64,000 nt of DNA from Plasmodium brasilianum (taxonomy: Eukaryota > Apicomplexa > Aconoidasida > Haemosporida > Plasmodiidae): the NCBI RefSeq assembly GCF_023973825.1, contig NC_090114.1, forward strand, positions 1,070,501 through 1,134,500. Direction: 5' to 3'. Below, in pieces: positions 11,535-22,909 of the stretch. The translations under genes and the position numbers were made by a program. The notes under the pieces were generated by a model that searched no databases, had not been told where the DNA came from, and saw only the letters and a program-made list of their open reading frames with translations. How positions within the stretch are numbered: the first letter of the stretch is position 1; the number at the start of each line of letters is the position of its first letter.

Positions 11535-14500
11535 ATGTACGCGTCCGGGCTATGTGCGTTTAGAAAATTTAAGGTGTACGCAAACATGGACAGTGTGTTC
11601 ATTGTGGGAATTAAGAAGAAGGAAGAAACGTATGAGATAACGGAAATTGAAAAAGCAAAGGAGGTGTTAATAAAACTGAGTGTTACATTATATTCAAAAG
11701 GAGCATGCCGTACTTTTATAAAAAATCGTAGATTGGAATATTTATGCAAATGTGAAGGTATCCTAGGATGTATACGATTTTTGAATTACCCCTACTTGTA
11801 TGTATTAACAAAAAAGGAAAAAATAGGATGCCTATTTAATGAGCATACCATATATTCAGTAAAGAATGTGTTGTTGGTACCATTTAGGGAAGATATATTT
11901 GAAAACTTCAATGAAGAGAATGATTTGATACAATTATTTTATAATAACATAAATCATAAATATATGTACTTTTCCTATACGTACAATTTGGCACATAGTG
12001 TACAGGATAATTATTTTATACAAAAAGAATTTCTGAAAGGAAATACAATATATAATAGATTTTATAAGAATAATTATATATGGAATTATTATCATTGTAA
12101 AAAATTTATTAAGAGTAATGTATTTATATGTTTGTTTGTAGTGAATGGTTATTTCGTGCAATCAAAATTTTCATGTTCAGGTAAAATTGTTAATGTAACA
12201 TTTGTAGCTAGAAGAAGTAATAAATATGCAGGTACTAGATATAGAAAGAGGGGTGTGAATTCGAAGGGATATTCAGCAAATGAAGTAGAATCTGAAATTA
12301 TTCTGTTTGAAAAGAATAATCTGAATGCTATTTTATCTTATGTACAATTAAGAGGGTCAGTACCTATTATTTGGAATCAATCTATAAATTATACATTATT
12401 AAAAAAACCCAAAATAAAATGCACAAAGAATGATATAAACTTTACTTGTAGTAAGAACCATTTCCAATTATTATTTCGTAAATATGGTTATCCAGTTACT
12501 GTCGTAAATTTGTTAAGTAAGAAAAAACATAGTGATGAAGATAATTTGTCCAAAGAATATAAAGATTGTATTGACACATTAAATAGAGCACTACCTAAAG
12601 AAATTCAAATTGTCTATAAACATTTAGATTTAAGAAAAGCATATAAAATAGGTACTAAATATACACAGTATAATTTAAAACTATTATTTAATTTTTCCAT
12701 AAAAAATATAGGCTTTTTTTATATACATAATTCCAAGCTTGTTTTAATGCAACGAGGAATACTTCGATTCAATTGTGTTGATTGTTTAGATAGAACAAAT
12801 GCTGCTCAACTTTTTTTAAATATTTACACATTTATAAAATTTATGAAAATAATTAAATTACTAAAAAAAAACAATATCAATATAAATGATATATCTCATC
12901 TATCCCAATTGTATGAACAATTGGGGGATGCTATTGCCAAACAATATGCTGGATCCACTGCTCATAAGAAATATACACCAGGACAGCATATCAATTTTTT
13001 TATTCAGTCAAAGGAATTGTTTACATCTATTAAGAGATATTATATAAGCTCATTTAACGATTTGGAAAAACAAAAATGTATTAATTTGTACCTAGGTGTA
13101 ATTGATTCCAAATTGGAGCATATTAAAAATTCAAACGAACTGGACACCTTTGTGCATAATGTGTATTTCAAGGATAGAGGGTGCAACCCCTTCTGGTGGG
13201 TTATACCCCTGGAGCATTTCTACTATAAGGTAGAATCGCTGTTCGAATTGAAGAGGAAAAGTGGATGGGCAGACGCTAACGATAGAAAATGTGTTAGCAA
13301 TAAAGAGAGGAAAACCACTCTTCATCGCCAGAAAAATATGCACAACTTACCCAAAGGGACGATTACAAGAAAATGGGGTTCTTCTTTTAATTTTTTTAGG
13401 AAGAAGAAAAAAAGAAACAACAAAATGAACGAAATAAAAAATGGAATGGGTGCAGATTGCGAGGGTAGGACACGTCAGCAGTGTGGGGGGTATACCCTCA
13501 TATCCAACCGTTTAGATGAATTTTCGGCAAACGAAAAAACAGGGGTTCAAAAAAGAAAAAAAAAAAAAGTAGTGGTAGAAGTGGAAGTAGCAGTGATCAT
13601 AATAGGGGCAGAAATGACAAATGTACTTATAATGGCAGCGGTAATAAGAAGAATGGTCTCCTTTCGCCAAAGGGGTGGTCTAGGCTATGTGCACCGAAAA
13701 AAGAGAAAAAAGATATGATTAAGGACATGTACAAGAATTTTAAATTCTACCGTTGCTTTAGTAACACAAATATATTTAGACATCTTTACAATGTGAACAA
13801 TATGCATGACGATTTTATTTTAACCAATTTCAACATATCGGAAAGAAAAGAATTTAATAATATGAACTCTAATGGTGAACATGCATTTTTTTTTTGTGAA
13901 ACAATAGAAAGAGAAGTGGAGGAGAGGAAAAAAAAACAAGTTAGTTGTGGGACTTTCTCCTTTTTGCACATGTTTACACATTTTGCTCATATATACAAAT
14001 ATTACAATGTATACAAAAGAAATTTTCATTTTTTTTTTAAAAATAAAAATATATTTCGATATAAAATATGGCGTTTGATTGCTTGTTATAATTATTTGAA
14101 TTATTTAAAAATCTATTTTAATTTTTTTTTCCTTTTCTACTATTGTTTCTGTGTCAAGTACAACGTAAAATTGGTGTATATGCACCATTTGAACACATTA
14201 GCGGAGCAGAAGGGGAATAATGTGCGTAATGTGAATAATATGAATAGTAAGCATAATGCTTATAGTAGGAATAGTGTAAGTAATACGAAGGAACAGGAAG
14301 ATGCACTGCGATGTTCCACTACGCATGCAGTACTTAACGTGAACACGTTTGAGAAAGAGGTGCAGCACGTCATTGAAAATTTTAAGAAATACAAAAACGT
14401 TTCATTTGTACTAGATTCCTATTTAAACTATTACAATGTTAATAAGGTAGCTTATAATTACATGTTGGTAAGTGCGTCGTCTATTGTAGGCGCCGAGGGA

Positions 14501-15817
14501 GAAGGAGAAAGAAAAAGAAAAAGAAAAAGAGAAGAAAAAAGAGGAATAAGAAGAGATATAGAAAGCAGAAGAAAAGAAAAAGGAGTAGAAAAAAAAGGAA
14601 CAAAAACCACGCTCAGGAGGGCAACACGAATTATAAAAGAATGGTCGACTAAAAAACTCAGAAGTAGAGGGCATGTATTGCTTTTAAGTAATAACTTTAC
14701 TGAAGGGAATCACTCTGTACGTGTTCTTAATTTGAAAAATTCCTTCTCATTCGAGAAAGGTACACCAAATAGAGAAAGGATGAACAGTTTTGTTAACAAC
14801 ATCGATATAGATACACGTGATGATGAACAGTTAGATGTGTATCACATTAGAAGGAAAATCAAACTTAATAGAATAAAAAAGAGCGTACAAGGAACCTTTG
14901 TGTCAGAATATTATGTACCAAGTTTATATAAAACAGTGAACACAATACATGAAGAAGAATGTAAAAAAAAAGAAGAACGTAAAAAGGTCAACATGTCTTA
15001 TTTGTTCTGCCCAATATACTTTAATGTTAACTTGATAAAATTTTTTTTTTTTGTTTATTACCATTATTGGGTAAGGGAGAGAGGTGCTACGGTGGGGCCA
15101 AATATTCTGTCACTGCTGCAGGAAGAGGTACAAGTTAAACATAATTGTAGTTGTAATGTTAGTAGTGGTAAAAATATCAGTGGGGATAGTGGGGTTCTAC
15201 CCGAGCTGCCTTACAATGCGCAGTTTTTGCTTAAAAAGTTGTTACGTTCCCCTTCAGTGGACGTATTTTTTTCCGAGTTATACTTGTCATGTATTTACAA
15301 AACACATCATTACAAAGAATTAAATTTGTGTTTCTATGAAAATTTAAAAACAGCTTTTTATAATAACACAAAAAGTAGTATAAAGTCTGAGGAGAAATTA
15401 TTTATAGAAGAATATAATACATTTGAAAATATATGTAAAAAAAAAAAAGAGGTTTCATTAATAGATAAAAAAATAGCAAATGAGATAAACCAGAATTATA
15501 AGTCACTGGAAAGTAGATATTTATCAGTAAAGAATTTTAATAAAAAATATTTCACTGAAATGAAACATATAAAGCAACGAGATGAGAAAATAAAAAATTC
15601 TTTTAACAAGAAAAATTCCATATATAATAAACAAATGAGCGATTATATTATTATGTTGACTTATTTTAAGGATTACATCAAGAAGAGCGAGAAGAAAAAG
15701 CTCAAATGGAAACATACATACATAAATGATTTTAACGTCTTAAGAGATAGAATTGAAAGTCATATGAATTATCAGCGGTACTGTGACCCGATGAGCAGGG
15801 AAATTTTCCTGGCATAA
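11535..15817 (+). CDS. SAC-domain phosphoinositide phosphatase, FIG4-like (annotated in Plasmodium as inositol 5-phosphatase); one frameshift
   Basis: SAC enzymes remove phosphates from membrane phosphoinositides; FIG4-type members act on PI(3,5)P2 at endosomal and vacuolar membranes. The N-terminus (FRKFKVYANMDSVFIVG) resembles the FIG4 start. Then come the ARRSNKYAGTRYRKRGVN and LRGSVPIIWNQ blocks, the CX5R(T) active site RFNCVDCLDRTNAAQ with Cys414 and Arg420, and LYEQLGDAIAKQYAGSTAH. The reading frame is lost in an A13 run (13556-13568); one added A joins it to the downstream frame, which is open to 15817. Between the run and 13715 the other frame encodes a natural Ser/Gly/Asn linker, supporting one gene of about 1427 residues. 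The C-terminal half has a hydrophobic stretch (coded near 14080-14180) and a charged helical tail of unknown role. A FIG4-type PI(3,5)P2 function is inferred from the best-matching motifs. Confidence 0.88.
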
Positions 15818-16761
15818 AGCGGGGGGCACATAAGCATAATTATGTATATGTGTAAACATATGTGTGTATATATGTGCAGGCCTAGGGAATAAGGGATACA
15901 TGTAAGGGGAGCTTTAAAACGACGCAGTTGAGCAGAGAGGACCTGCACGTATGTATGGATATATACACGGACATACGTATATATATATATATATATATAT
16001 AATACGCTCGCATTTATGTGTATGTGCATACTTTACCGTTTGTGGTGCGAATACGTGCACATTCCAAATGAATACACGTAATAATGCGTATTGTTTTGTT
16101 TTACTACGTTTTGCTACGTTTACTTTTATTTTTTTGTTTGTCCGTTTTACCGTTTAACTTAAAAAATAAACTTAATATTTAAAGTGAATACGTAAAAGTT
16201 TATCATATTCTCCTCTCTCCTTGAAAAAAATGGAAAGAATTTTTTTTTTTTTTTTTTGGGGTGCGGGAAGTCGTTTTACGGAAGCATTGAATACGGTTCA
16301 GTCTGTGCGGAAAATGCATACCACAGTATAAGTAGGGTGAGCTACTTACAAAGAAAACATATACAAAAGTGTTTCATGGACAAGTAAGCTTCATATCACA
16401 ACAACCATTTTGATGATTTGAAGGAAAAGGAAAAATCAACTACACGTGTGGTAAGTGTGTAATAAACATGTAATAAGCGCGTAATAAACATGTAATAAGC
16501 GCGTAATAAACATGTAATAAGCGCGTAATAAACATGTAATAAGCGCGTAATAAACATGTAATAAGCGCGTAATAAACATGTAATAAGCGCGTAATAAACA
16601 TGTAATAAGCATGTAATAAGCATGTAGTAAGCATGTAGTAAGCATGTAGTAAGCATATATAACATACATGTAATATACATGTAATTGTTAAAAAAATTGA
16701 AAAAAAAAAAATAAGAGGCACAGTTTTGCGTTCCCATTTTTAACAGATTTCGATGGAGAAT
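15818..16761. other. Convergent intergenic region (3' ends of SAC and cyclin-like genes)
   Basis: Holds two 3' UTRs. There is a TA run at about 15981-16002, a T run at 16240-16257, and an 11-bp array listed separately. No gene is seen. Confidence 0.6.
16449..16656. repeat. 11-bp tandem array, two alternating variants
   Basis: About 19 units of an 11-bp word ending in GTAATAA. GCGCGTAATAA and ACATGTAATAA alternate through 16460-16610, then GCATGTAATAA and GCATGTAGTAA units follow. The effective higher-order unit is 22 bp. It lies just beyond the 3' end of the cyclin-like gene. Confidence 0.9.
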
Positions 16762-19700
16762 TTAGTGATGAACTTGTCTCATTTCTCGTAAAGCCATTTT
16801 TATCCTGTTTATACTTTTGAAGATGAAGAAAAAAAAAAAAAAAAAAAAAAAAAAAAGTGTACGCATGAATGTTCAGGTTTTTTTTTTTTTAAAAACAATA
16901 AAATTTATGTGTGCGGGTAAATATTCATGTATTTTTTTTTTTTTTTATAAACAAAAATAAAAAAATGTACATTCTAAAATTTATGCCTACCGGATGGGGT
17001 CATCGTAGCTAACTGTTCTGATAAATTTTGTTACTTTGCTTTCAAAATCTGCAAGGGGAAAGTAGAAGATAAAGGAGAAGACGTTGATAAGATGACAAAT
17101 GAATGGAGGACAAAGGAATGGAGGACAAAGGAATGGAAGACAAAGAAATAAAAAATACAGCAATTAGACAGCTAAGAAATTTTGAACAAGTCATGCGAAA
17201 TGACATTTATACGGATTAAAAAAAAAAAAAAAAATAGCCAAAATATGGTTAAAAAATTATGAACACGTCATGCGAAATGGGATTTGCACGGATCAAAAAA
17301 AAAAAATAAAAAAAATAACAATAATTCGGCTAAGATATTATAAACATATCATGCGAGAGGACATTCATACAGACTAAGTAAATGAACACAAACTGCTTAA
17401 CCTTCAAAGGACAGAGTTTTAAAATTTAATTGACCGTAAACTATCTTTAAGGAAATATATGCCTTTAAGATACAAGTAACTATGATTTCTTTAGACGTAA
17501 ATATAAGACAGAGTGGGGTTTTGTAAAAATCTAAAATAGTTAAAAAGGATAATTTCTCAAGATGATTTACTTGATTTTCCTGTATATAATCTTCCATTAT
17601 AAGAACAAATTGACCAAGAAATGTTGGAAATAAATCGAAGGATAATATTTTTGGTTTTATAAAGTAATTAAAACTTTTTAGTACTTCTCTCTCATAATAT
17701 GTTATAATTTTTTGCATCAGCTGTAACTTTTGCCCGGAATTATTCAACACCCACTTTGAGGATGAAATGTAAATATTTCTCTTCTGCTGTTTACACAGCT
17801 TTTTGAACTTTTTTATCAAGTGCTTTTTTTTTCCTTCATCGTTGGTCTGCCCGTTTATCTTCCCCTCTGATGTGTTCCCCCCTTCTGCATTTCCCTCCGA
17901 TGCGTTCCCCATTGCACATTTCTCTACAATTTTCTCTTGCTGTCGTTCCCCTTCGCTGCTCCGTTCAGGGGCGCTTGCAAATTCGTACTCGGAAACATCC
18001 TTGCTGTTGCACTCGGACAGGTACGAGCTGAAGCAATCGCTAACATCACTTATATTGTTTATGTCTGATATGTGTCCTTCACTTATTATACTGTTTATTA
18101 CCAACAAATCATAGTACAAGCTCTTTATATTTTTCTCCTTCTCCTTCTCTTTCTTCTCTTTCGATTTTTTTTCATCAATCGATTGCACATCAGTTTTTTT
18201 CAAACTGCTTTCATTCCGTTTTTTCCTATCATCATGAGTAGAAATTTTTCGTTTTTTTTTTTTTTTTTTTTTTTTTTCCATATCGCTTATTTGTGAGTCA
18301 TCTGTAGGATTGAACTTATTATTCTCTTTATACTTCTCTATCTCTCTTGCTCGTACATTTTGCATAAACGTTTTGAATGTATCTTCGTTCGAAATTTCCA
18401 AGTTCGTTTGGTAGTGATTTATCATCAAGTCCAGTTCGATTTTCTTAATTTTTTTTTTCAGTCTCTTTTTTTTATAAAAATAGTTGAGTAGTTTAAAAAT
18501 AACTTTCGGTATGTCATGTAGCTTTTTCGATTTTTTGTGATCCTCAAAATCTTCTCTCAATTTCCATGCTAAGAATATACAAGCACCACCTATAAGGTAA
18601 GCTATCGAGCTTTTTTTCCTTTTTAAATATTTTTGGTTGTATTTATGCATATAATGCAGAGCTAATGATATGGTATATATAGATAGATATAATTGTTTAC
18701 CTAATATTATAATAAACTTTGAAATATTTAAAACATAATTTCGATACTTTTTTTTTCTTAAAAATTTCATGTAATATTCTTCATCCGTATTAAAACACAT
18801 ATTAACATCTAACGCGATGCTTAGTTTGTTGTATAGCTCTTTCTTTATTTCATATTTTAGCTTATCAATATCGCTTGTAGTGCTATGAGGGTAGTCCCCA
18901 TTAGGGTTACTCTTTTCATTTGGACTAATCTCATTACTCTGACAGCTTTGACTACTGTGACTGTTGTTATTAATGATACTTCTTTCATTAGTATAATATC
19001 CGTTATTGATGTGACTACAATCGTTATTCTGCTTAGTATGACCATTTTCATTAATTTCTCCAGTGTTGTTCCCTTTCGAAATAACCCCCACTTTACCCCA
19101 TTTGGCACATGTGGCATTGTCCTCCAAGGTACCAGTGCTTTGACTAATAAAATTTTCTTGTTTATCATCCAAAATAACTGAATCATCTTTTGAACTGTTC
19201 AAAGAGAGCAAGTTATCCTCTTTATGATTACATAAAATTTTACTAACTATGTTTGTATTTTCAAAGGAACTATTTTCAGCTATATTTTCACTATTCGATG
19301 TGCCATGTAGATTGGCTGCAGATCCATTTGAACATTTTTCTAGTAAATTGTTTAAACCTCTTTGTGCATTCTTCAAACTTTTTGACTCGTGTGTAACTTT
19401 CTCATCAGCACTCATACAACTGTTACTTAATTTTTCTTTCGTTTTTTTCTCACTATCTTTTTTGATCTCTTCACTTGCTGTGTATGAATTAGGGCTACTA
19501 CTTAAAATGGGTGAACAAATTTCCACCTGACCTTGTTCAGAAATGTTTTCTTTGTTAAAGGATAATAACTTTTTATTAATACTAGAAATTTTTTGAGCTT
19601 CATTTTTGGACGATTCCTTTTTCCTTTTCATAATATTACATGAGTAGTTCATTTCATCGCTGGGTTGACCCTTGTCATTTGGTTTTACATTCACGTTCTT

Positions 19701-20198
19701 GTTCTTGCTAGTCCAATTGGCGATGTGTTGACTATATTTACTGTTATGCACACCATTTAAGTTAAGATCTTCTTGGTTATAATACTCCTCTTGTTGTGCT
19801 TTTACTTTAGTACTACTTCTGGTACAATATATAAACTTTTGCTTCTTAGCAGTTGCACTCTCTTTTGAATTATTAAAATGAAAGAAATTCTCATCATTGC
19901 CATCTGTGCATTCTTTCACTTCTTCACATATGGCATGTTGATTTGTTTTTATATCATTATTATGGGTATCATTAGTCATGCTTCCTTTTTTCTCTTCTTC
20001 TGAATAGCTTATAGAATGGCTTTTTTTTGCACTCTCCGAATGATTTTGTGTACTTCCCCATAAATTGTTCTTAACGATTGGCACGTCTTCCTCTCTCCCT
20101 TCATTTCTTCTGACTTGTTCATGTTCAGTTCTTCTAATTACATTTACATTATTGCAATTACTTAATTCAACGATTTTCATGTTTTTATGAATGCGCAA
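16762..20198 (-). CDS. Cyclin-fold protein (cyclin K/L/T-like), three exons
   Basis: Cyclins bind and activate cyclin-dependent kinases; the K/L/T group regulates transcription and splicing kinases. The main exon runs 20198-17402. A long Ser/Asn/Lys-rich N-terminus is followed by a first cyclin box at about residues 475-570 (VLNISKFIIILGKQLYLSIY, then GGACIFLAWKLRED, the usual ACIFLA-K-E helix, and the HDIP element). The second box is interrupted by a charged insert with an 8-Lys run and resumes at about 815 (QLMQKIITYYEREVLKSFNY). I infer exon 2 at 17048-16991 (DFESKVTKFIRTVSYDDPI) and a last exon 16813-16762, phase-matched, giving about 951 residues. The last exon is less certain: another frame there is also open. 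Whether this is a canonical CDK partner or a divergent cyclin-like protein cannot be decided from sequence. The ATG at 20198 is followed six codons later by another possible start. Confidence 0.75.
17174..17378 (-). repeat. Three degenerate ~78-bp repeats inside the cyclin-like gene's first intron
   Basis: Copies begin near 17174, 17250 and 17330. Each holds a variant of GAACAAGTCATGCGAAATGA followed by an ATACGGATTAA-like end and an A run. They fill most of the 353-bp intron (17049-17401). A 15-bp GGAATGGAGGACAAA word is also repeated near 17101-17140. Confidence 0.75.
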
Positions 20199-20326
20199 AT
20201 CTGTCTGGTGAAACTTTCTTTACTTCCCTTATGCGGTGGCTTCTCTACTCTGCATGTACCTTTTATCATCCATAAATTATGTATACTGCGCAACAGGCAA
20301 GATCCGGGTAGTTCGCTGTTACTTAT

Positions 20327-20443
20327 CGGTTAGTTATCGGTTAGTTAGCGGTTAGTTAGCGGTTAGTTATCGGTTAGTTATCGGTTAGTTCGCGGTTAGT
20401 TATCGGTTAGTTCGCGGTTAGTTATCGGTTAGTTAGCGGTTAC
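20327..20443. repeat. 11-bp tandem array upstream of the cyclin-like gene
   Basis: About ten units of GGTTAGTTATC with TAGC and TCGC variants, all in 11-bp register. It starts about 130 bp upstream of the start codon at 20198, so probably within the 5' UTR or core promoter. Confidence 0.9.
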
Positions 20444-21033
20444 TACTCCAGTCACTACTTTTTTTTTTTTTTTTTTTTTTTTGGCCGGTATCCTATGTAT
20501 ATTTACGGATTACCTGCTTGCGGTCTAATAACTTTTCATTACGCTTGATGTCTAACAGAGGGGTGGGAAACGCGCGAACGAGGGAGTGTCAATGTGTATA
20601 TATAATAACTAGAAATACATAAAATTGTTTTTTCCCCCCCCCCTTGGTGTATTTTAAATCTTCACCTTGGCCTTTTTGTCCTATGGTTAGCATTTAACAG
20701 CGTATTTTTCATTCACAAATGGTAGCAGAAATATACATGAACAAGCGTGCAATGAATAAAGGTAGGTGTGATGGTCTCACTTAAATGTCAATATTTCATC
20801 TTTTACTTGTTTTCTTATTTTCTCTCTATCCTTTTACTTCTTACCCTTTTATGCATTTATTTCTTTCATAACTATATATTATATATATTTAATAAAAAAA
20901 ATTTAAAGGTCACTTCGAGCTGTACATATATAATATATATTATATAATACAGTGTTAAAACTTTGAGGTTTGCATAAGATTTATAATGAAATATACTTCA
21001 TACATACAGGTGATGTTGACGGAAACGCGAAAA

Positions 21034-21087
<54 letters not shown>

Positions 21088-21424
21088 TCTGTATTTAAAT
21101 GAAGAAAAAAAAGGATATTCCTGTTAAAACATTTTTACAAAATGTGCTTTTTATCATATATATTATTATAGATTTTCATGTTCTTTGATAACTGCTAACT
21201 GTTCTCCGAATAGTTACTCGTATGTACGTGATGCACAAAATTGACTTCGACGTTGTTATAAAAAAAAAAAAAAAAAAATAGTAAGAATAAACGACTGCCA
21301 TAAGAACAAATGTACATATATTCATATAAATATTTATTCGTGTATGCCTTTTTTTATAAATAAATAATTATGAGTACATTGGGCGTGCTCTTTAAAAAAT
21401 TTTCTTTTCCTTTTATTTTTATTT

Positions 21425-21622
21425 TTGCTTCTTTATTCTTCTTTTATTTTTGCTTCTCTATTCTTCTTTTATTTTTGCTTCTTTATTCTTCTTTTATTTT
21501 TGCTTCTTTATTCTTCTTTTATTTTTGCTTCTTTATTCTTCTTTTATTTTTGCTTCTTTATTCTTCTTTTATTTTTGCTTCTTTATTCTTCTTTTATTTT
21601 TGCTTCTTTATTCTTTCTTTAT
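21425..21622. repeat. 25-bp tandem array
   Basis: About eight copies of TGCTTCTTTATTCTTCTTTTATTTT. Because 25 is not a multiple of three, all three plus frames stay open across the array, producing spurious Phe/Leu/Ser-rich frames that I do not count as genes. Confidence 0.9.
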
Positions 21623-21919
21623 TTTTACTTCTTCAATTTTGTTCACCTGAATTTAAAGGAGGCTTTTTTATCTTGCAAGTGTTTTACAATTATTTTTTTG
21701 CAAAACATATAGCGACATAATTTGTTCATATATAGCTACCGCGTAGAATAGTTGTAAACACAGAAGAATTTCAAGCAGCATGGAGATTAAATATACTAGT
21801 TTTCTTAAGAGAACATTTTATTAAATTTCTTTACCTAAGTTCGGATTAGCCCTTAAGGGGGGGGAGCGAGTAGTAGTTGACGTTGACGGTATATTGCATA
21901 TGGGTATGCATATTTATAT

Positions 21920-22064
21920 ATAAGTATATATGTATGTATTTACGTATATATGTATGTATTTACGTATATATGTATGTATTTACGTATATATGTATGTATT
22001 TACGTATATATGTATGTATGTACGTATATATGTATGTATGTACGTATATATGTATGTATGTACG
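21920..22064. repeat. 20-bp tandem array (TATATGTATGTATTTACGTA)
   Basis: About seven units in strict 20-bp register; the first four have ATTTACG and the last three have ATGTACG. The chance Tyr/Val/Cys reading frame is not a gene. Confidence 0.9.
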
Positions 22065-22719
22065 TGAGAAATGAAGTGTTAAGGTGGAAGAGCCCCGTTG
22101 TAAACCAGTTGAGCTTAACGTTCAGCATTTTATATATTAACTAAGATTTAAATTAAAAAATTGCACTACAGATTTTATCAGAAGTTGCATCACTTATCAT
22201 ATTTTTGGGGGGTGGGATCGAAAGAAGAAGGAGAATCTAAGGGGAAAAAGTGCTCTTAAGAATTTTCATTGGCATATTTATATAATTCTGTACATGTGCT
22301 TATACTTACCAATACACATATAGTTGTGAATGCAAAAGGGGAGTATCAAACCTTTTTGCTATTTAATTGTAGAGAAATATTCTCTTGGTTAATGTGTATT
22401 ACACGTTCAGTACTTATAAAGTTGGGCAACGATGTAGCTATCATTTACCCTTTTTAATGTATTTTGCCCATAAATAGTGCAAAAAAAAGGGGTGTTCGCT
22501 TCTTTTTTTTTTTTTTTCTCGTCTTTTAAAGTAAAAGTATGAGTATGTCCAATTGACACGTTAAATTGTTAAGTGTTTACATAGCCTTTTTTTTTTTTTT
22601 TCATCCCTATTACAACATTAATAATGGTAAAAGAAAGGCGATATTAAATCCTTTCATTTTAGGTTTACCGTTAATGCATACACAAAAAAAAAAAAAAAAA
22701 AAAATTTCTCTATTTTTTC

Positions 22720-22796
22720 TTCATTTTATTTTCATTTTATTTTCATTTTATTTTCATTTTGTTTTCATTTTATTTTCATTTTGTTTTCATTTTTTC
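22720..22796. repeat. 11-bp tandem array in the PWP2 5' flank
   Basis: Seven units of TTCATTTTATT, with GTT variants in units 4 and 6, ending about 115 bp before the PWP2 start codon. Confidence 0.9.
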
Positions 22797-22909
22797 GCTA
22801 TTTTTTTTACCGTGGCAAAAACGTACCGCGAAACATCGCGCATATAAAACAGAAACACATACAACTCGACCCATTCGAACGGACGTGTATCCATGTGTGT
22901 TATACACAA

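Larger units (their letters stand above)
20199..22909. other. Divergent intergenic region between cyclin-like gene and PWP2 (probable shared promoter)
   Basis: About 2.7 kb with both promoters. It holds an A run at 21031-21084 (about 52 bases), T runs at 20459-20482, 22502-22517 and 22586-22601, an A run at 22683-22704, and four tandem arrays listed separately. Nothing gene-like beyond low-complexity chance frames. Confidence 0.6.

Noticed and set aside
16740..16813. Alternative frame of the last cyclin-like exon (YKQDKNGFTRNETSSSLN)
   Set aside because: It looks natural but needs a phase-0 join; the GTAGGC donor at 16990 leaves phase 2. It would need a GTAACA donor inside exon 2, so it is held as a second option.
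22781..22909. N-terminal extension of PWP2 from an upstream in-frame ATG
   Set aside because: The added residues are unlike the family, partly repeat-encoded, and the ATG at 22910 matches the conserved protein start.
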